Of a DNA stretch of 64,000 nt, positions 44,339 to 53,799 are shown piece by piece. The DNA comes from Sulfurimicrobium sp031426915 (GTDB taxonomy: Bacteria > Pseudomonadota > Gammaproteobacteria > Burkholderiales > Sulfuricellaceae). The stretch is from positions 1 to 64,000 of the forward strand of contig JASJPB010000035.1 in NCBI GenBank assembly GCA_031426915.1, given 5' to 3'. The position numbers and the translations under genes are program-made. Every line of letters starts with the position of its first letter. Position 1 is the stretch's first letter. Below the pieces are notes generated by a model that was not told the DNA's origin, ran no database searches, and worked only from the letters and a program-made list of their open reading frames with translations.

Positions 44339-47300
44339 GAGCCCAAACCCGATGCTTTCGGACATCGTCCGAATCTCACGCCATTACCAGCGCTCGATTC
44401 GAATTGATGTCGACTTAGGACGGTCGGACGCGTTGGAGGGGTACATCTGTCATGGCTCTGCCATGGCCGCTCTCGACAGCATGTCCAAGCAACTGCGCGA
44501 CAGCAATCAGCGCGCCTTCACATGGACCGGGCCATATGGGGGCGGAAAGTCCTCCTTGGCCGTGGCACTTGCCTGCGCTCTCGGCCCAGACAAAAAACTG
44601 CGGGCCAAAGCACGCCAGATTTTGCCATTAGACCGCCTGCCCGCCTTTGAGAAGGCGCTGCCCACCCGTCGCGGGTGGCTGACTATTCCGGTGGTTGGCA
44701 AGCGTGCCGGTGTCGTTCAAGAGATACACAAGGCGCTGCTTAAAGGGCTCGGATTGCCATCCGATTCACGCAAAGTTTCAGCCTCTTCCGTCATTGCCGA
44801 GCTGTGCGCCGCCGCCGAGGAAAATCACCTCGACGGAACACTGCTAATCATCGATGAGATGGGCAAGTTCCTCGAAGCTTCGGCGTTGGGCTCAGGCGAC
44901 GATGTCTATTTTTTCCAGGAACTCGCGGAGGCTGCTGCACGTACCAAGGGAAAGGTGGTCGTCGTCGGCATTCTCCATCAGTCTTTTGGACAATACGCCG
45001 CCCGGTTAGGAATCGACACTCGCGACGATTGGTCGAAGATTCAGGGCCGCTATTCCGACATTCCGCTAGTCGCGGCAAGCGACGAGGTGGTAGAGCTAAT
45101 CGGCAGGGCAATCGAGGTCGATGAGAGGCCGCAATGGTCTCGCCAAACGTCCGAGGCAATAGCCTCCTCGATAAGAACCCGCCGCCCTGCCGTCGGCGAG
45201 GGTTTCGCCCATGCACTTGACGCCTGCTGGCCATTGCACCCTGCTATGGCTGCTCTCCTGGGGCCCATATCTAAGCGTCAGTTCGGACAGAACGAACGCA
45301 GCACCTTCGGCTTTTTATCGTCAGTCGAGCCTTATGGTTTTCGCTCCTATCTGCAATCAACCCCGAAGTTGGATGCGACTTGGTATCGGCCATCCGACTA
45401 TTGGGATTACCTTCGCGCCAATCTTGAGCCCGCGATTCTCTCTTCTCCCGACGGGCACAGATGGGCTCAGGCGGCCGAGGCGGTGGAGCGCGCAGAGGCC
45501 AAGACCGCCGACCCGCTTCATGTCGGACTCATCAAGAACATCGCGGTCATCGATCTGTTCAGAAATGGCTCTGGGCTAGCGGCCGAGCCGGAAGTTCTGC
45601 GCGCCATCTCTCCCGGCAAATCGCAGGAGGAAATCGACGCGGCTCTCGAACAGTTGGCCAAATGGCGGGTAATTCTATTCAAGAAGCATACGGGGTCATG
45701 GTCGGTGTTCGAAGGAAGCGACTTCGACATTGATGCAGCTGTGGCCCAAGCCCGCGCGACTTTGCCGGAGGTCGATTTCAAGCTGTTGTCGAGCCTGTCC
45801 GACCTTTACCCGATCATCGCCAAACGGCATTACCACAAGACGGGAACCTTCCGCTGGATGAACGTCGCCTTGTGCCGCGCGGAAGACGCCAAGCATGCTG
45901 CGGAAACGTTCAAGCCTCAAAAGGGTGAGTTCGGATTATTCCTTCTGGCTCTGCCAGGGAGAACGAAAAGCCTCAAAGTAGTCCTGCGCGAGTGCGGCGC
46001 CCATTCGAGGATGAAGCCCTGGCCTGTCGTCATAGGGGTTCCTCCCAACCACGCCCGCATCGATGATCTCGGCGCCGAGTTACTTTCGCTCCAATCCGTT
46101 CAGTCACGGCATGAACTAGGTGGGGATCCGGTCGCGAGACGTGAGGTGCAAGCCAGGTTATTGGCCGTTCGCGCCAACCTTGAAGAGCAGCTTGCCGCTG
46201 CGCTTTCCAATGCGAGTTGGGTGGCCGATGATGTAGAGATGCCTTCCGGCTCACGTCTCTCGCAGTTTGCGTCAAGTTTGGCCGACAAAGTCTACGCGGA
46301 TGCTCCCGGAATATGGAGCGAACTGGTCAACCGCGACAGCCTATCAAGCAACAGTGTCAAAGCCAGGCGCGACTTGCTATGGCGGATGCTTGCCAACGAG
46401 GAGGAAGAGAACCTCGGCATAGTCGGATACCCCGCCGAGCGGGGCCTCTACGCGACGTTGCTGGGAAGCACGGGCCTCCATCGACAGGATTCAAACGCTG
46501 TCTGGCGGTTCATGCCGCCTGACGCCAAGAATACTCCCGCGTTTCTGAAACTTTGGCAGGCGACCCGTGATTTGTTCTCGGATTCCGAGGCCAGAATCAG
46601 TGTTACAGACATTCACGATTTGTGGTCGGCGCCCCCGCTGGGCATGAAGAAGGGTGTGATCCCAGTGATTCTCACGGCCTTCCTGCTCGCCCACAAGGGG
46701 AACGTCGCCGCCTACAAGGACGGAGTGTTTGTCCCGCGCTTTACCGATGCCGACATCGACGAGTATCTCCAGGACGCACGGCGTTTTTCGTTGCGCTGGG
46801 TAACCATCGACGAGGAGAAAACGACAATCCTCACAGGCATCTCGAAGATACTCAGCGAGGTCGGCGCCTCCACCGCCGCGAAGGATCCCTTGGAAGCAGC
46901 TCGCGGGCTTGTTGCGTTGGTTCTTGGATTGCCCGCGTGGGTTCAGAGAACCGGCTGCCTGAGCCCTGAGGCCCGCTCCGTGCGCGACACGCTGCTCAAG
47001 GCAAGCGACCCCCACAAGGTATTGTTCGTTGATTTGGCGGCGATCTTCGGTGGCGCCGACGGCAAGGAATATGTGGAAGCGCTACGCGGCCCGGTTCGGG
47101 AGCTCGCCGAAGCCTACGACGTGCTGTTGAAAAGAATCGAGTCGAGCATGCTCGAAGCATTGGATGCCCCCGACGACGACCTGGAACGCTTGCAGGCGCG
47201 TGCCGAGGCCGTCGCAGGCGTAACCGGCGATCTGCGCCAAGACGCTTTCTCCGCCAGGCTTGCCAAGCACGACGGCGGCAGGGAGAGCGTTGAGGGAATT

Positions 47301-47663
47301 TTGAGCCTTGCCGCCAACAAGCCGCCACGCGACTGGAACGACCGCGACATCGATTCCGCCCTGCTTGAAATCGCTCGTTTTGCGCTGCGCTTCCGTCAGT
47401 CCGAGGCGTTGGTCTCCGTGAGAGGGCGCAATCCCACGAGCGAGGCCTTTGCCGTCGTCATCGGCGCCGGTCGCCAGACCCAGACGATTTCACGCGAATT
47501 TGACATCCCCGACCGCCATCGCGCGAGGGTGGACAGCCTCGCCGACGATCTCGTGGAAATGCTGAACGCGCAAGGGTTGAAAACCGACGTTCTTATGGCT
47601 GTTCTGGCAAAGACCGGGCTGCGCCTGGCTCAGGATGAAACTGGGGAGAATCCCGTTGGCTGA
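44331..47663 (+). CDS. sspC: SspC-type large ATPase of phosphorothioation system
   Basis: Protein of 1110 residues. Walker A GPYGGGKSSLAVAL is at 67-80 and Walker B TLLIIDEMGKFLE at about 168-180. The rest is a long helical region without other named domain. In SspABCD the ATPase is needed for single-strand phosphorothioation. It is coupled to the genes on both sides (8-bp overlaps). Codon pattern and base content match the neighbours on both sides. Confidence 0.85.
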   Translation: MTESPNPMLSDIVRISRHYQRSIRIDVDLGRSDALEGYICHGSAMAALDSMSKQLRDSNQRAFTWTGPYGGGKSSLAVALACALGPDKKLRAKARQILPLDRLPAFEKALPTRRGWLTIPVVGKRAGVVQEIHKALLKGLGLPSDSRKVSASSVIAELCAAAEENHLDGTLLIIDEMGKFLEASALGSGDDVYFFQELAEAAARTKGKVVVVGILHQSFGQYAARLGIDTRDDWSKIQGRYSDIPLVAASDEVVELIGRAIEVDERPQWSRQTSEAIASSIRTRRPAVGEGFAHALDACWPLHPAMAALLGPISKRQFGQNERSTFGFLSSVEPYGFRSYLQSTPKLDATWYRPSDYWDYLRANLEPAILSSPDGHRWAQAAEAVERAEAKTADPLHVGLIKNIAVIDLFRNGSGLAAEPEVLRAISPGKSQEEIDAALEQLAKWRVILFKKHTGSWSVFEGSDFDIDAAVAQARATLPEVDFKLLSSLSDLYPIIAKRHYHKTGTFRWMNVALCRAEDAKHAAETFKPQKGEFGLFLLALPGRTKSLKVVLRECGAHSRMKPWPVVIGVPPNHARIDDLGAELLSLQSVQSRHELGGDPVARREVQARLLAVRANLEEQLAAALSNASWVADDVEMPSGSRLSQFASSLADKVYADAPGIWSELVNRDSLSSNSVKARRDLLWRMLANEEEENLGIVGYPAERGLYATLLGSTGLHRQDSNAVWRFMPPDAKNTPAFLKLWQATRDLFSDSEARISVTDIHDLWSAPPLGMKKGVIPVILTAFLLAHKGNVAAYKDGVFVPRFTDADIDEYLQDARRFSLRWVTIDEEKTTILTGISKILSEVGASTAAKDPLEAARGLVALVLGLPAWVQRTGCLSPEARSVRDTLLKASDPHKVLFVDLAAIFGGADGKEYVEALRGPVRELAEAYDVLLKRIESSMLEALDAPDDDLERLQARAEAVAGVTGDLRQDAFSARLAKHDGGRESVEGILSLAANKPPRDWNDRDIDSALLEIARFALRFRQSEALVSVRGRNPTSEAFAVVIGAGRQTQTISREFDIPDRHRARVDSLADDLVEMLNAQGLKTDVLMAVLAKTGLRLAQDETGENPVG

Positions 47664-48495
47664 GCGGCACGTCCTCGGCATTTCAGGTGGTCGCGACAGT
47701 GCGGCGCTAGCGGTGTTCATCCGCCAGACCCGACCCGAGCTCGACGTCGATTATTTCTTCACCGACACCGGCAAGGAACTGCCGGAGGTCTATGAGTTTC
47801 TGGGTCGGCTCGAAGGCTTTCTGGGCAAACCCATCGCGCGGTTGAACCCAAGGCGCGGCTTTGATTTCTGGTTGCGGGAATACAATCACTATCTGCCGTC
47901 GGCGCAAACCCGCTGGTGCACCCGCCAACTGAAACTCGCCCCATTCGAGCAATGGATTCGACCGATGCTAGCCGCAGGCGACAAGGTCACGACCTATGTC
48001 GCCATCCGCGCCGACGAGGAATATCGCGAGGGTTACAGCTCAAAGCACGAAAGGCTGACCGTCAGCCTTCCCTTCCGCGAGTCAGGTATCGACAAGCGCG
48101 GCGTGCTGGACATTCTTGACTCATCCGGCGTCGGCCTGCCGAAATACTATGACTGGCGTTCGCGTAGCGGATGCACCTTCTGCTTCTTCCAGCAGAAGAT
48201 CGAGTGGGTCAGGCTGAGGGAGCGCCACCCGGAAGCCTATGAGGAGGCCAAGGGCTACGAGAAAAACGCCCTTGAGCACGGCTCCCCGTTCACCTGGTCG
48301 CAGGGCGAACCCTTGAGCGACCTGGAAAAGCCGGAGCGCATTCGGCAAATCATTGGGGATTACGAAAAACGCAAGCTACGTGAGCTAAAAAAGCGGCCGG
48401 CGAATCCGTTGCGTCCGGTCGAGTTTGTTGAGGATATCGATGAGTTGTTTGGCGAGGATGAGGGCGGCGGGGCTTGCGTGGTTTGCCACAAATGA
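47656..48495 (+). CDS. sspD: SspD-type PP-loop (PAPS reductase-like) protein
   Basis: ATP pyrophosphatase-type enzyme. The PP-loop SGGRDSAALAV is at the N-terminus; Cys residues in WCTRQLK, GCTFCFF and the terminal CVVCHK may hold an Fe-S cluster or carry sulfur, as in DndC and SspD. A TTG at 47656 with GGGGAGA upstream gives the best start; ATG at 47635 would add 7 residues. It follows sspC by an 8-bp overlap. The cysteine desulfurase SspA that normally feeds it is not in the window. Confidence 0.87.
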   Translation: MAERHVLGISGGRDSAALAVFIRQTRPELDVDYFFTDTGKELPEVYEFLGRLEGFLGKPIARLNPRRGFDFWLREYNHYLPSAQTRWCTRQLKLAPFEQWIRPMLAAGDKVTTYVAIRADEEYREGYSSKHERLTVSLPFRESGIDKRGVLDILDSSGVGLPKYYDWRSRSGCTFCFFQQKIEWVRLRERHPEAYEEAKGYEKNALEHGSPFTWSQGEPLSDLEKPERIRQIIGDYEKRKLRELKKRPANPLRPVEFVEDIDELFGEDEGGGACVVCHK

Positions 48496-48968
48496 CGCAT
48501 CCCACATAGATACGCGAAGTGAAGCCATAACCGGTCTTACCGCGAATGTGCGTATTCCGGCTGCTCATGATTACTCATTCCAGTAGTCGGTGATCAGAAT
48601 CCAGTTCATGCTGACCACCTCTACTGTTGGTTATGAACACCGGAACGGCAATATAATCAATATGCGGACGTCGTAGTCACTCAGTCCGCCGCCGTGCGCC
48701 CGCAAAACCGTACAATCCACCCCGTCGCGGGTTCACCAAACGGGTGAACCGCAGCATCGTGAATAAGCGGATTCGAGTCATATCGTTAAGCCATCTAAGA
48801 AGCGGTCAACTGCGGTTTCTAGGATGATCACTCTGGATATATCCGCCGCTGTGCAGCAATTTCCGCATCGATTCCCCCTTAAGAGCGAGTCGGTGCGATT
48901 GATGCCACTATCCGGTCAGGGATAGCATCGGCGATTGTTGGATCCGGGTGGCAGAGGGGTGGGCCCCG
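48496..48968. other. Convergent gap between sspD and the radical SAM operon
   Basis: About 470 bp with no supported gene. A hairpin with arms GGTTCACC (48730-48737) and GGTGAACC (48743-48750) is visible but has no T run. It may mark a module boundary. Confidence 0.5.
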
Positions 48969-49580
48969 TCATCGATGCCTGCGGCATTTGTACACGACGG
49001 CTTCGACCGCTGCGGCAATTGCTCGGCACTTGTCCGCGAAATCATCTCGGGCCTCGACGAATTCCAGATTCCCAAGCAGGCGGACGATATTGAGCAGTTT
49101 CGATTCCGCATCCCTGACATGCTCCGAAAAGCTCCGCTCATCCGTGGCAATGCGCTGGATCGCCGCAGCTCCACGTAGCGGCACCGCGCTTCGAACGAAC
49201 ACAATCCCGTCGTAGCGCAGCAATGCCTCTTCTTCGGAAAGGTCGACTCGTGCCAGGATCGATCTATATTCATCCACATGGATAAAGGCCGCGCCGTCAA
49301 ATACACCTCGATCCAACAACACTAGGTTCATCCCTGAATCGCTCGACAGCGCCGCTTCAGCTGCAAGTTGGGCCTGGAGTACTTCGAACTGGAATCCCAC
49401 ATCGTCCGAATGCGGGCACCACCCGTCGGGCGCGGCTTCCTTCAGGCCCCGGGCAGTCTCGGGCACTACAACCAGCTTGAAGTCTAGGTATCGATGAGCG
49501 ACTTGCAGGAAGCTGCTCTTCCCCCCACCAGGCCCACCGGTCAATACGATGCGCAACGACGATCGCACGGAATCACCCAT
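48969..49580 (-). CDS. P-loop kinase-like ATPase (AAA_28-like), last gene of radical SAM operon
   Basis: Protein of 203 residues. P-loop GGPGGGKS at 15-22, and LDRGVFDGAAF as a later Asp-rich motif that in this family (NadR- or thymidylate kinase-like) is near the substrate. It could phosphorylate or hydrolyse a nucleotide. ATG 49580 overlaps the methyltransferase end by 8 bp; a longer start would lie inside it. As the last gene of the seven-gene operon it may activate or recycle its product. Confidence 0.75.
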   Translation of the reverse strand: MGDSVRSSLRIVLTGGPGGGKSSFLQVAHRYLDFKLVVVPETARGLKEAAPDGWCPHSDDVGFQFEVLQAQLAAEAALSSDSGMNLVLLDRGVFDGAAFIHVDEYRSILARVDLSEEEALLRYDGIVFVRSAVPLRGAAAIQRIATDERSFSEHVRDAESKLLNIVRLLGNLEFVEARDDFADKCRAIAAAVEAVVYKCRRHR

Positions 49581-50271
49581 TTGCGTAGGAAACGATGTAG
49601 TAGTGATCCCGGCGATCGACCTGCAGGTCGTCAACCCGATTCCCGATCGCCAGCCGCAGTTCCTGGTCGGTGTAATAGTTCTTCAGAACCGTATGTTCGG
49701 CACCATCACGGAGAGCGCGCCGCTCGAAGGCATTCCCATCCCGGTCGACCGACGCGAGCGGCCGTAGAGTCCGATCGGCACGTGCATTGTCGATGAACAT
49801 GAACTGCGTCCCCATCGGCACTACCGAATGGAGCTTAGAGAAGAATACCGACAGATCTTCGCGCCGAATGTGCGAAAGCAGGAACCCCGCGAGTACGAGA
49901 TCGAATTGACGTGTGCCGATATCAATGGCGAAGACGTCCTGGACCGCGAACTCCACATGCGGGACGCTCGAGCTTTCTCTCGCCACCTGGATCGCAACCG
50001 GGGAGATATCGATCGCGAGAACGGACCTGGCGGTCAGCGCTATGCGCTTCGTCCAGAAACCGACTCCGCATGCGAGTTCCAGTATGCGCTTCCGGCTCGA
50101 ATCCACGACGACCTTGTCGATGATCGCCCGAAACTCGTCCTGCCGGTGTGGCACCGAATGGGGGCGATCCGGTTGCGATGCGAGCTCCCTTGCCAGATCT
50201 CCGTAGTACGAACCGAGCGAAGCCTGCACTTTCGCCCGACGAGTCGACGAGGGCGCCGATTCGGCACTCAC
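49573..50271 (-). CDS. Class I SAM-dependent methyltransferase
   Basis: Protein of 232 residues starting at GTG 50271, which overlaps the nucleosidase stop by 4 bp (GTGA). Motif I ELACGVG at 65-71, acidic AIDISP next, and FDLVLAGFLLSHI as motif IV. No DNA-methylase NPPY is seen, so a small-molecule or RNA target is more likely. Frames reaching further upstream are the antisense-free shadow of the nucleosidase gene. Fifth to last step in the operon order is not known. Confidence 0.8.
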   Translation of the reverse strand: MSAESAPSSTRRAKVQASLGSYYGDLARELASQPDRPHSVPHRQDEFRAIIDKVVVDSSRKRILELACGVGFWTKRIALTARSVLAIDISPVAIQVARESSSVPHVEFAVQDVFAIDIGTRQFDLVLAGFLLSHIRREDLSVFFSKLHSVVPMGTQFMFIDNARADRTLRPLASVDRDGNAFERRALRDGAEHTVLKNYYTDQELRLAIGNRVDDLQVDRRDHYYIVSYANG

Positions 50272-51854
50272 GGGGACACCACTTCCCGACGCACGAGGCT
50301 CCAGCAGTCCGTGACGATGCACATCGAGGTCACCACTTCTCGAACGGTGCCAACGAGCGCACGGATCTTGAGTTTCTCCCGGCCGCTCACCTCCGGCGTC
50401 GCATCGCTTGCCGTCAAGGGGTCGATACTGGTGCAGCAGAGAACTCCAACCCGCTCGCCACGCAGATCGTGTTCCTCGAAAAGTGGAACGGCGTACACCC
50501 ACTTCAGAGGCGAATTCTCTTCCTCCCCGATTTCATGAAATTTCTCCTCCAGCTTGAGCTCGGGGTCTCCAACCTGTGCGACCGCCCTTGGATCGCCCTT
50601 CGTGGGTTTGAACGGAAAGAAGCGATTGGGTTCGAATCGGTTCAGGGCGCCAGCCCTTTCCGCCTTCATCCTCCCGTCACGCACCACCCCACCGACGATG
50701 CGACGGCCCGGATTGCTCCCAGACACGCTGTTGCCGACCCAATAGACTTCCAGGTTAACTTTCTTCCCGACGTGGTCGTGGATGATCGTGACGAAGGACT
50801 CCAGTACAGAGGTCACCGCGAGCTGAGCCCGCTCCAATCGCGCTGCATTCAGGCTGTCTGCCGGCGCGTTGCGCAGCAGGTTCGCATCGAGCGAGTGAAG
50901 GGCAAAAGTCAAGTACGCAGCCGCATTCGCCGAAGCGTACGCTTGAAACAGATCGCTCTTGACGCTGTCTCCGAGATCGGACACGCCCCGAATCACAAAC
51001 CACTCGGCGGAGCAGGCGTTGCTCGCCACCGCGAATCCTGCAGCCTCCATGTCCGCAGACTTGACCCTGACATGCCGCCTCTCGTTCAAATCCTGCAGGA
51101 CAACCTCATTCTTCAGGAGAAGATTCGACGACGCAAGATCGTCGTCGCTGACAGCGAAAGTTTTCGGGTTGCAAACACTAGCGCGCAGGATGTCATCCCA
51201 TGCGTTCCGCGACGTGTTATCTGGCTCTCGGAAAGAATCCGAATCCAAGTGGCCACTCCAACTGGAACTTTGACCGCACATGTAGATGTTGCGCTTTGCA
51301 AGAATCCAGGTCTCCTGATCCCGTGTCATATGTTTCGGGAGCGTAAGTCCCAGCCCGTGGATTCCGTACTGCTTGTGAGCCGGGATCTGATCCTGCTTGC
51401 CGAGTTCCGTAGCACCGGTGACGACAGCATGCGAATAGTCCACCACCTCGCGCGGTACCACTACGGCCCCTATACGGAGACCGCGGATTTCCCGCCGATC
51501 GTCAAATGCGGGACGCGACTTAAGACCCGCGCAGATCCCGGTCAAAACAGACAATCTCGGCAACAACTCGGAATGCACGATCGCCGTGATCGACGCCATC
51601 GTCGGATTTCCTGCCAACTTCGCGCTGAACAAAGCGACACGCAGCGTTTGTCCTTTATCGTTCAGGTACGTACCGTAATGGAATGAGGTCCCCGGACGTA
51701 GCCAATGCACTTGCTGGTCCGATAGCTCCAGCAACGATATGACCGCTCTTTGCTCCACCTCAAGTATGGTGAAGACCGCCACGTCGACCAGTCCGCACAA
51801 GTGGTGTCTCCTTAATGCACGTCCGTCGGACGTTAGACAAAGCTTGCAACTCAT
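50268..51854 (-). CDS. Nucleoside phosphorylase/nucleosidase domain fused to a GAF-like domain
   Basis: Protein of 528 residues. The N-terminus has CKLC and HHLC (C3, C6, H17/H18, C20), a possible small zinc site. An MTA/SAH nucleosidase-like domain follows, with VDVAVFTILEVEQRAV at 23-38, GICAG near 107, DMEAAG at 268-273 and RGVSD at 289-293, the residues that hold the ribose and base in the family. From about 330 a GAF-like domain follows (WVYAVPLFEEH, RVGVLCCTS). Sensor plus nucleoside-cleaving parts in one chain look like an immune effector. It is coupled on both sides by 4-bp overlaps. Confidence 0.72.
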   Translation of the reverse strand: MSCKLCLTSDGRALRRHHLCGLVDVAVFTILEVEQRAVISLLELSDQQVHWLRPGTSFHYGTYLNDKGQTLRVALFSAKLAGNPTMASITAIVHSELLPRLSVLTGICAGLKSRPAFDDRREIRGLRIGAVVVPREVVDYSHAVVTGATELGKQDQIPAHKQYGIHGLGLTLPKHMTRDQETWILAKRNIYMCGQSSSWSGHLDSDSFREPDNTSRNAWDDILRASVCNPKTFAVSDDDLASSNLLLKNEVVLQDLNERRHVRVKSADMEAAGFAVASNACSAEWFVIRGVSDLGDSVKSDLFQAYASANAAAYLTFALHSLDANLLRNAPADSLNAARLERAQLAVTSVLESFVTIIHDHVGKKVNLEVYWVGNSVSGSNPGRRIVGGVVRDGRMKAERAGALNRFEPNRFFPFKPTKGDPRAVAQVGDPELKLEEKFHEIGEEENSPLKWVYAVPLFEEHDLRGERVGVLCCTSIDPLTASDATPEVSGREKLKIRALVGTVREVVTSMCIVTDCWSLVRREVVSP

Positions 51855-52861
51855 TCAGCTCTCCTTGGTCTTTTCTCGATTGCATTCCAGTCGGCGGGCG
51901 ATCCCCAATCCCGGCGCGATTCGTCCGAATTCTTAAGCCGATAATGGTGGAGCCGCTCGACGAGTGTCCCCTCAGGACCGGAAAACAGTCCGTACAGTTC
52001 GTTGTCGAAACCAGCCTCTGTCCGGGATGGAGACGTTCGCGAGCCCAACGCGGCACCCAAAGCCGCGCAGATGCCCGACTGCTTTCGCATTCGGGCATCT
52101 GGACTGCCTTCTCCCGCCGGAAGCCAGAAGAGCGTTGCGTCGAACATAGAGTCGCGAGGGCCAATTTTGCCTGCGAGGTTGATCGCCCGAGTCCTCAGAT
52201 CCTCGATCGCATCGTCGACTTCCGACGACAACAGATTCAATTCTCCGGTCTTGCAAGCCAGTGCGTGCTCGAGAATCGGATAATCGCCAAATGTGTCGTT
52301 CCAATACCGCACTCGATCCGCATGCGTGGGGATGAATCGACCGAGACCAATCAGCACGTTGTTCAGGTACGTCAGGCACGTCTTCGCGCGCAAGTACGAG
52401 GCGTTTTCGAATGTCGATGCGCTCCTGAACCGCAGCTCCGTCCATAATGACTCGCCAAGTAGACACAGGTATTCGCTCAGGTCCACCGGTTCGAAGATCG
52501 GGCGAGGAAGGGATTCTTTGGGCAAAGAGCCCTGGCGTAGTTCGATCGCAAAGTCCGTGTGGTAACCCTGGAGCGTCAGATACCGCGCGAATCCCTCCAG
52601 CTCATCCGGCGCGCGACAACGTACGCCCAAATGCATCTCGAAGCGCGGCCCCACCTCCGCGCGCACCTGATGGGCGATCTCGAAACAGCGCCGCAACGTA
52701 GCGCCGCTCGGCGCCACGATGAGGACATCGACGTCGCTGGACGAGGAGCCGGCGGAGAACTCGTGCGTCGTTCTGCTACCGATGATGTAAGCGCGTCGCC
52801 CCCCGGCCTCCGCAACGACCTTCTTCAGGCAATCCATTTCTTCGCTGAGGCCGGGCAACAT
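51851..52861 (-). CDS. Pol-beta-type nucleotidyltransferase
   Basis: Protein of 336 residues. The catalytic GS at 28-29 and D43-V-D45 fit the hG[GS]...DhD pattern, and a possible third acid is E75 or D103. A helical C-terminal half follows. Members of this fold transfer a nucleotide to RNA, small molecules or proteins (AMPylation). ATG at 52861 overlaps the radical SAM stop (TGATG). The gene's substrate is unknown. Confidence 0.75.
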   Translation of the reverse strand: MLPGLSEEMDCLKKVVAEAGGRRAYIIGSRTTHEFSAGSSSSDVDVLIVAPSGATLRRCFEIAHQVRAEVGPRFEMHLGVRCRAPDELEGFARYLTLQGYHTDFAIELRQGSLPKESLPRPIFEPVDLSEYLCLLGESLWTELRFRSASTFENASYLRAKTCLTYLNNVLIGLGRFIPTHADRVRYWNDTFGDYPILEHALACKTGELNLLSSEVDDAIEDLRTRAINLAGKIGPRDSMFDATLFWLPAGEGSPDARMRKQSGICAALGAALGSRTSPSRTEAGFDNELYGLFSGPEGTLVERLHHYRLKNSDESRRDWGSPADWNAIEKRPRRAE

Positions 52862-53799
52862 CAGAGCCTCGCGTATGTCAACGGACACACGAAGTCGTCC
52901 ACCGGTACCACCGGATAAGTGGGCAAAGCTGGACATCGGCCCAGTCGGGCGTGTCCGTCGCCGAAGTTCGTCTCGATCGATGCCGTGCTACTTCCCATGA
53001 ACAGGCAGCAGGGGAGAACGCTGCCGTCCGCGTCGACCGCCAAACTGTCGGGCGAGCCGGAAACGCAACCCACGTAATCTGGAACGAGGAAACCGGAACT
53101 CTGGAACTGCCGCACCTGTCCGGAACGCATACTCACGCCGATGCGGACCGACGGGTTACTACTCCTGAAATTCGTGATCGCAGCGAGCGTCGGCGCTAGA
53201 TCCGCTCCGAAACCTCGATCGGCGAGTGCCCTGCCTTGTTCCATGACCTGGAGGAATTTCACGTCATCGATGCCGGCATCCGCGAGATATTCGAGAAGCG
53301 ACAAGTCGGGTTCGCCTGCAGAGGAATGCAAGCAGCAGTACATACCTACCTTAACCTTCATGTCCCGGAGCGCCCTGATCGCGCGCTTTAATCCCAGGGC
53401 CGGTGGTGTGCGCTGAGCGACTCTTTCGTACTGGGCGAAGCTGGCACCGTACAGACTGATCCATGCCCCGCTCAGGCCCGCGCGCGCGAGCCCTTCCGCA
53501 TGCCGTTCGAGAAGCATCCCATTGGTGACCAACGACATCTCGAGACTCAAATGCACCCCGATCCCGACCAAGTCTGCCAATTGCGGGTGCAGGAGCGGTT
53601 CGCCACCTGTGAGCCGGACCCTTCGCAGACCACTGTCGACGAGCAAGGAGAGACGTACTTTGTATTGCTCCAGATTGATCGGGCGAAGCGGCGAACTGCC
53701 GGAATGCGGCGCGGACTGGGAACAATGCAGGCACGCTAAGTTGCACTCGCGGATGACTTGAAAGAGGGCGCTTCGCCGCTCAGCGACAAGGCTATACAT
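52861..53799 (-). CDS. Radical SAM protein with SPASM-like C-terminus
   Basis: Protein of 312 residues. The [4Fe-4S] ligands are C19, C23 and C26 (CNLACLHC), and GGEP is at 65-68. The C-terminus holds more Cys (GCVSG, VLPCCLF, RCPAL, VCPLTY) like a SPASM or twitch domain that binds extra clusters. ATG 53799 has GAGG upstream and overlaps the previous stop by 8 bp. SPASM proteins often act on peptides, but no precursor peptide is visible here. Confidence 0.8.
   Translation of the reverse strand: MYSLVAERRSALFQVIRECNLACLHCSQSAPHSGSSPLRPINLEQYKVRLSLLVDSGLRRVRLTGGEPLLHPQLADLVGIGVHLSLEMSLVTNGMLLERHAEGLARAGLSGAWISLYGASFAQYERVAQRTPPALGLKRAIRALRDMKVKVGMYCCLHSSAGEPDLSLLEYLADAGIDDVKFLQVMEQGRALADRGFGADLAPTLAAITNFRSSNPSVRIGVSMRSGQVRQFQSSGFLVPDYVGCVSGSPDSLAVDADGSVLPCCLFMGSSTASIETNFGDGHARLGRCPALPTYPVVPVDDFVCPLTYARL

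Noticed and set aside
49573..50271. DNA methyltransferase of a restriction-modification system
   Set aside because: No NPP[YF]-type or ENV-type catalytic motif and no target-recognition part; it looks like a small-molecule or RNA methyltransferase.
49573..50502. Longer 309-residue start for the methyltransferase
   Set aside because: The extra N-terminal part lies over the nucleosidase gene in another frame; GTG at 50271 with 4-bp overlap is a better start.
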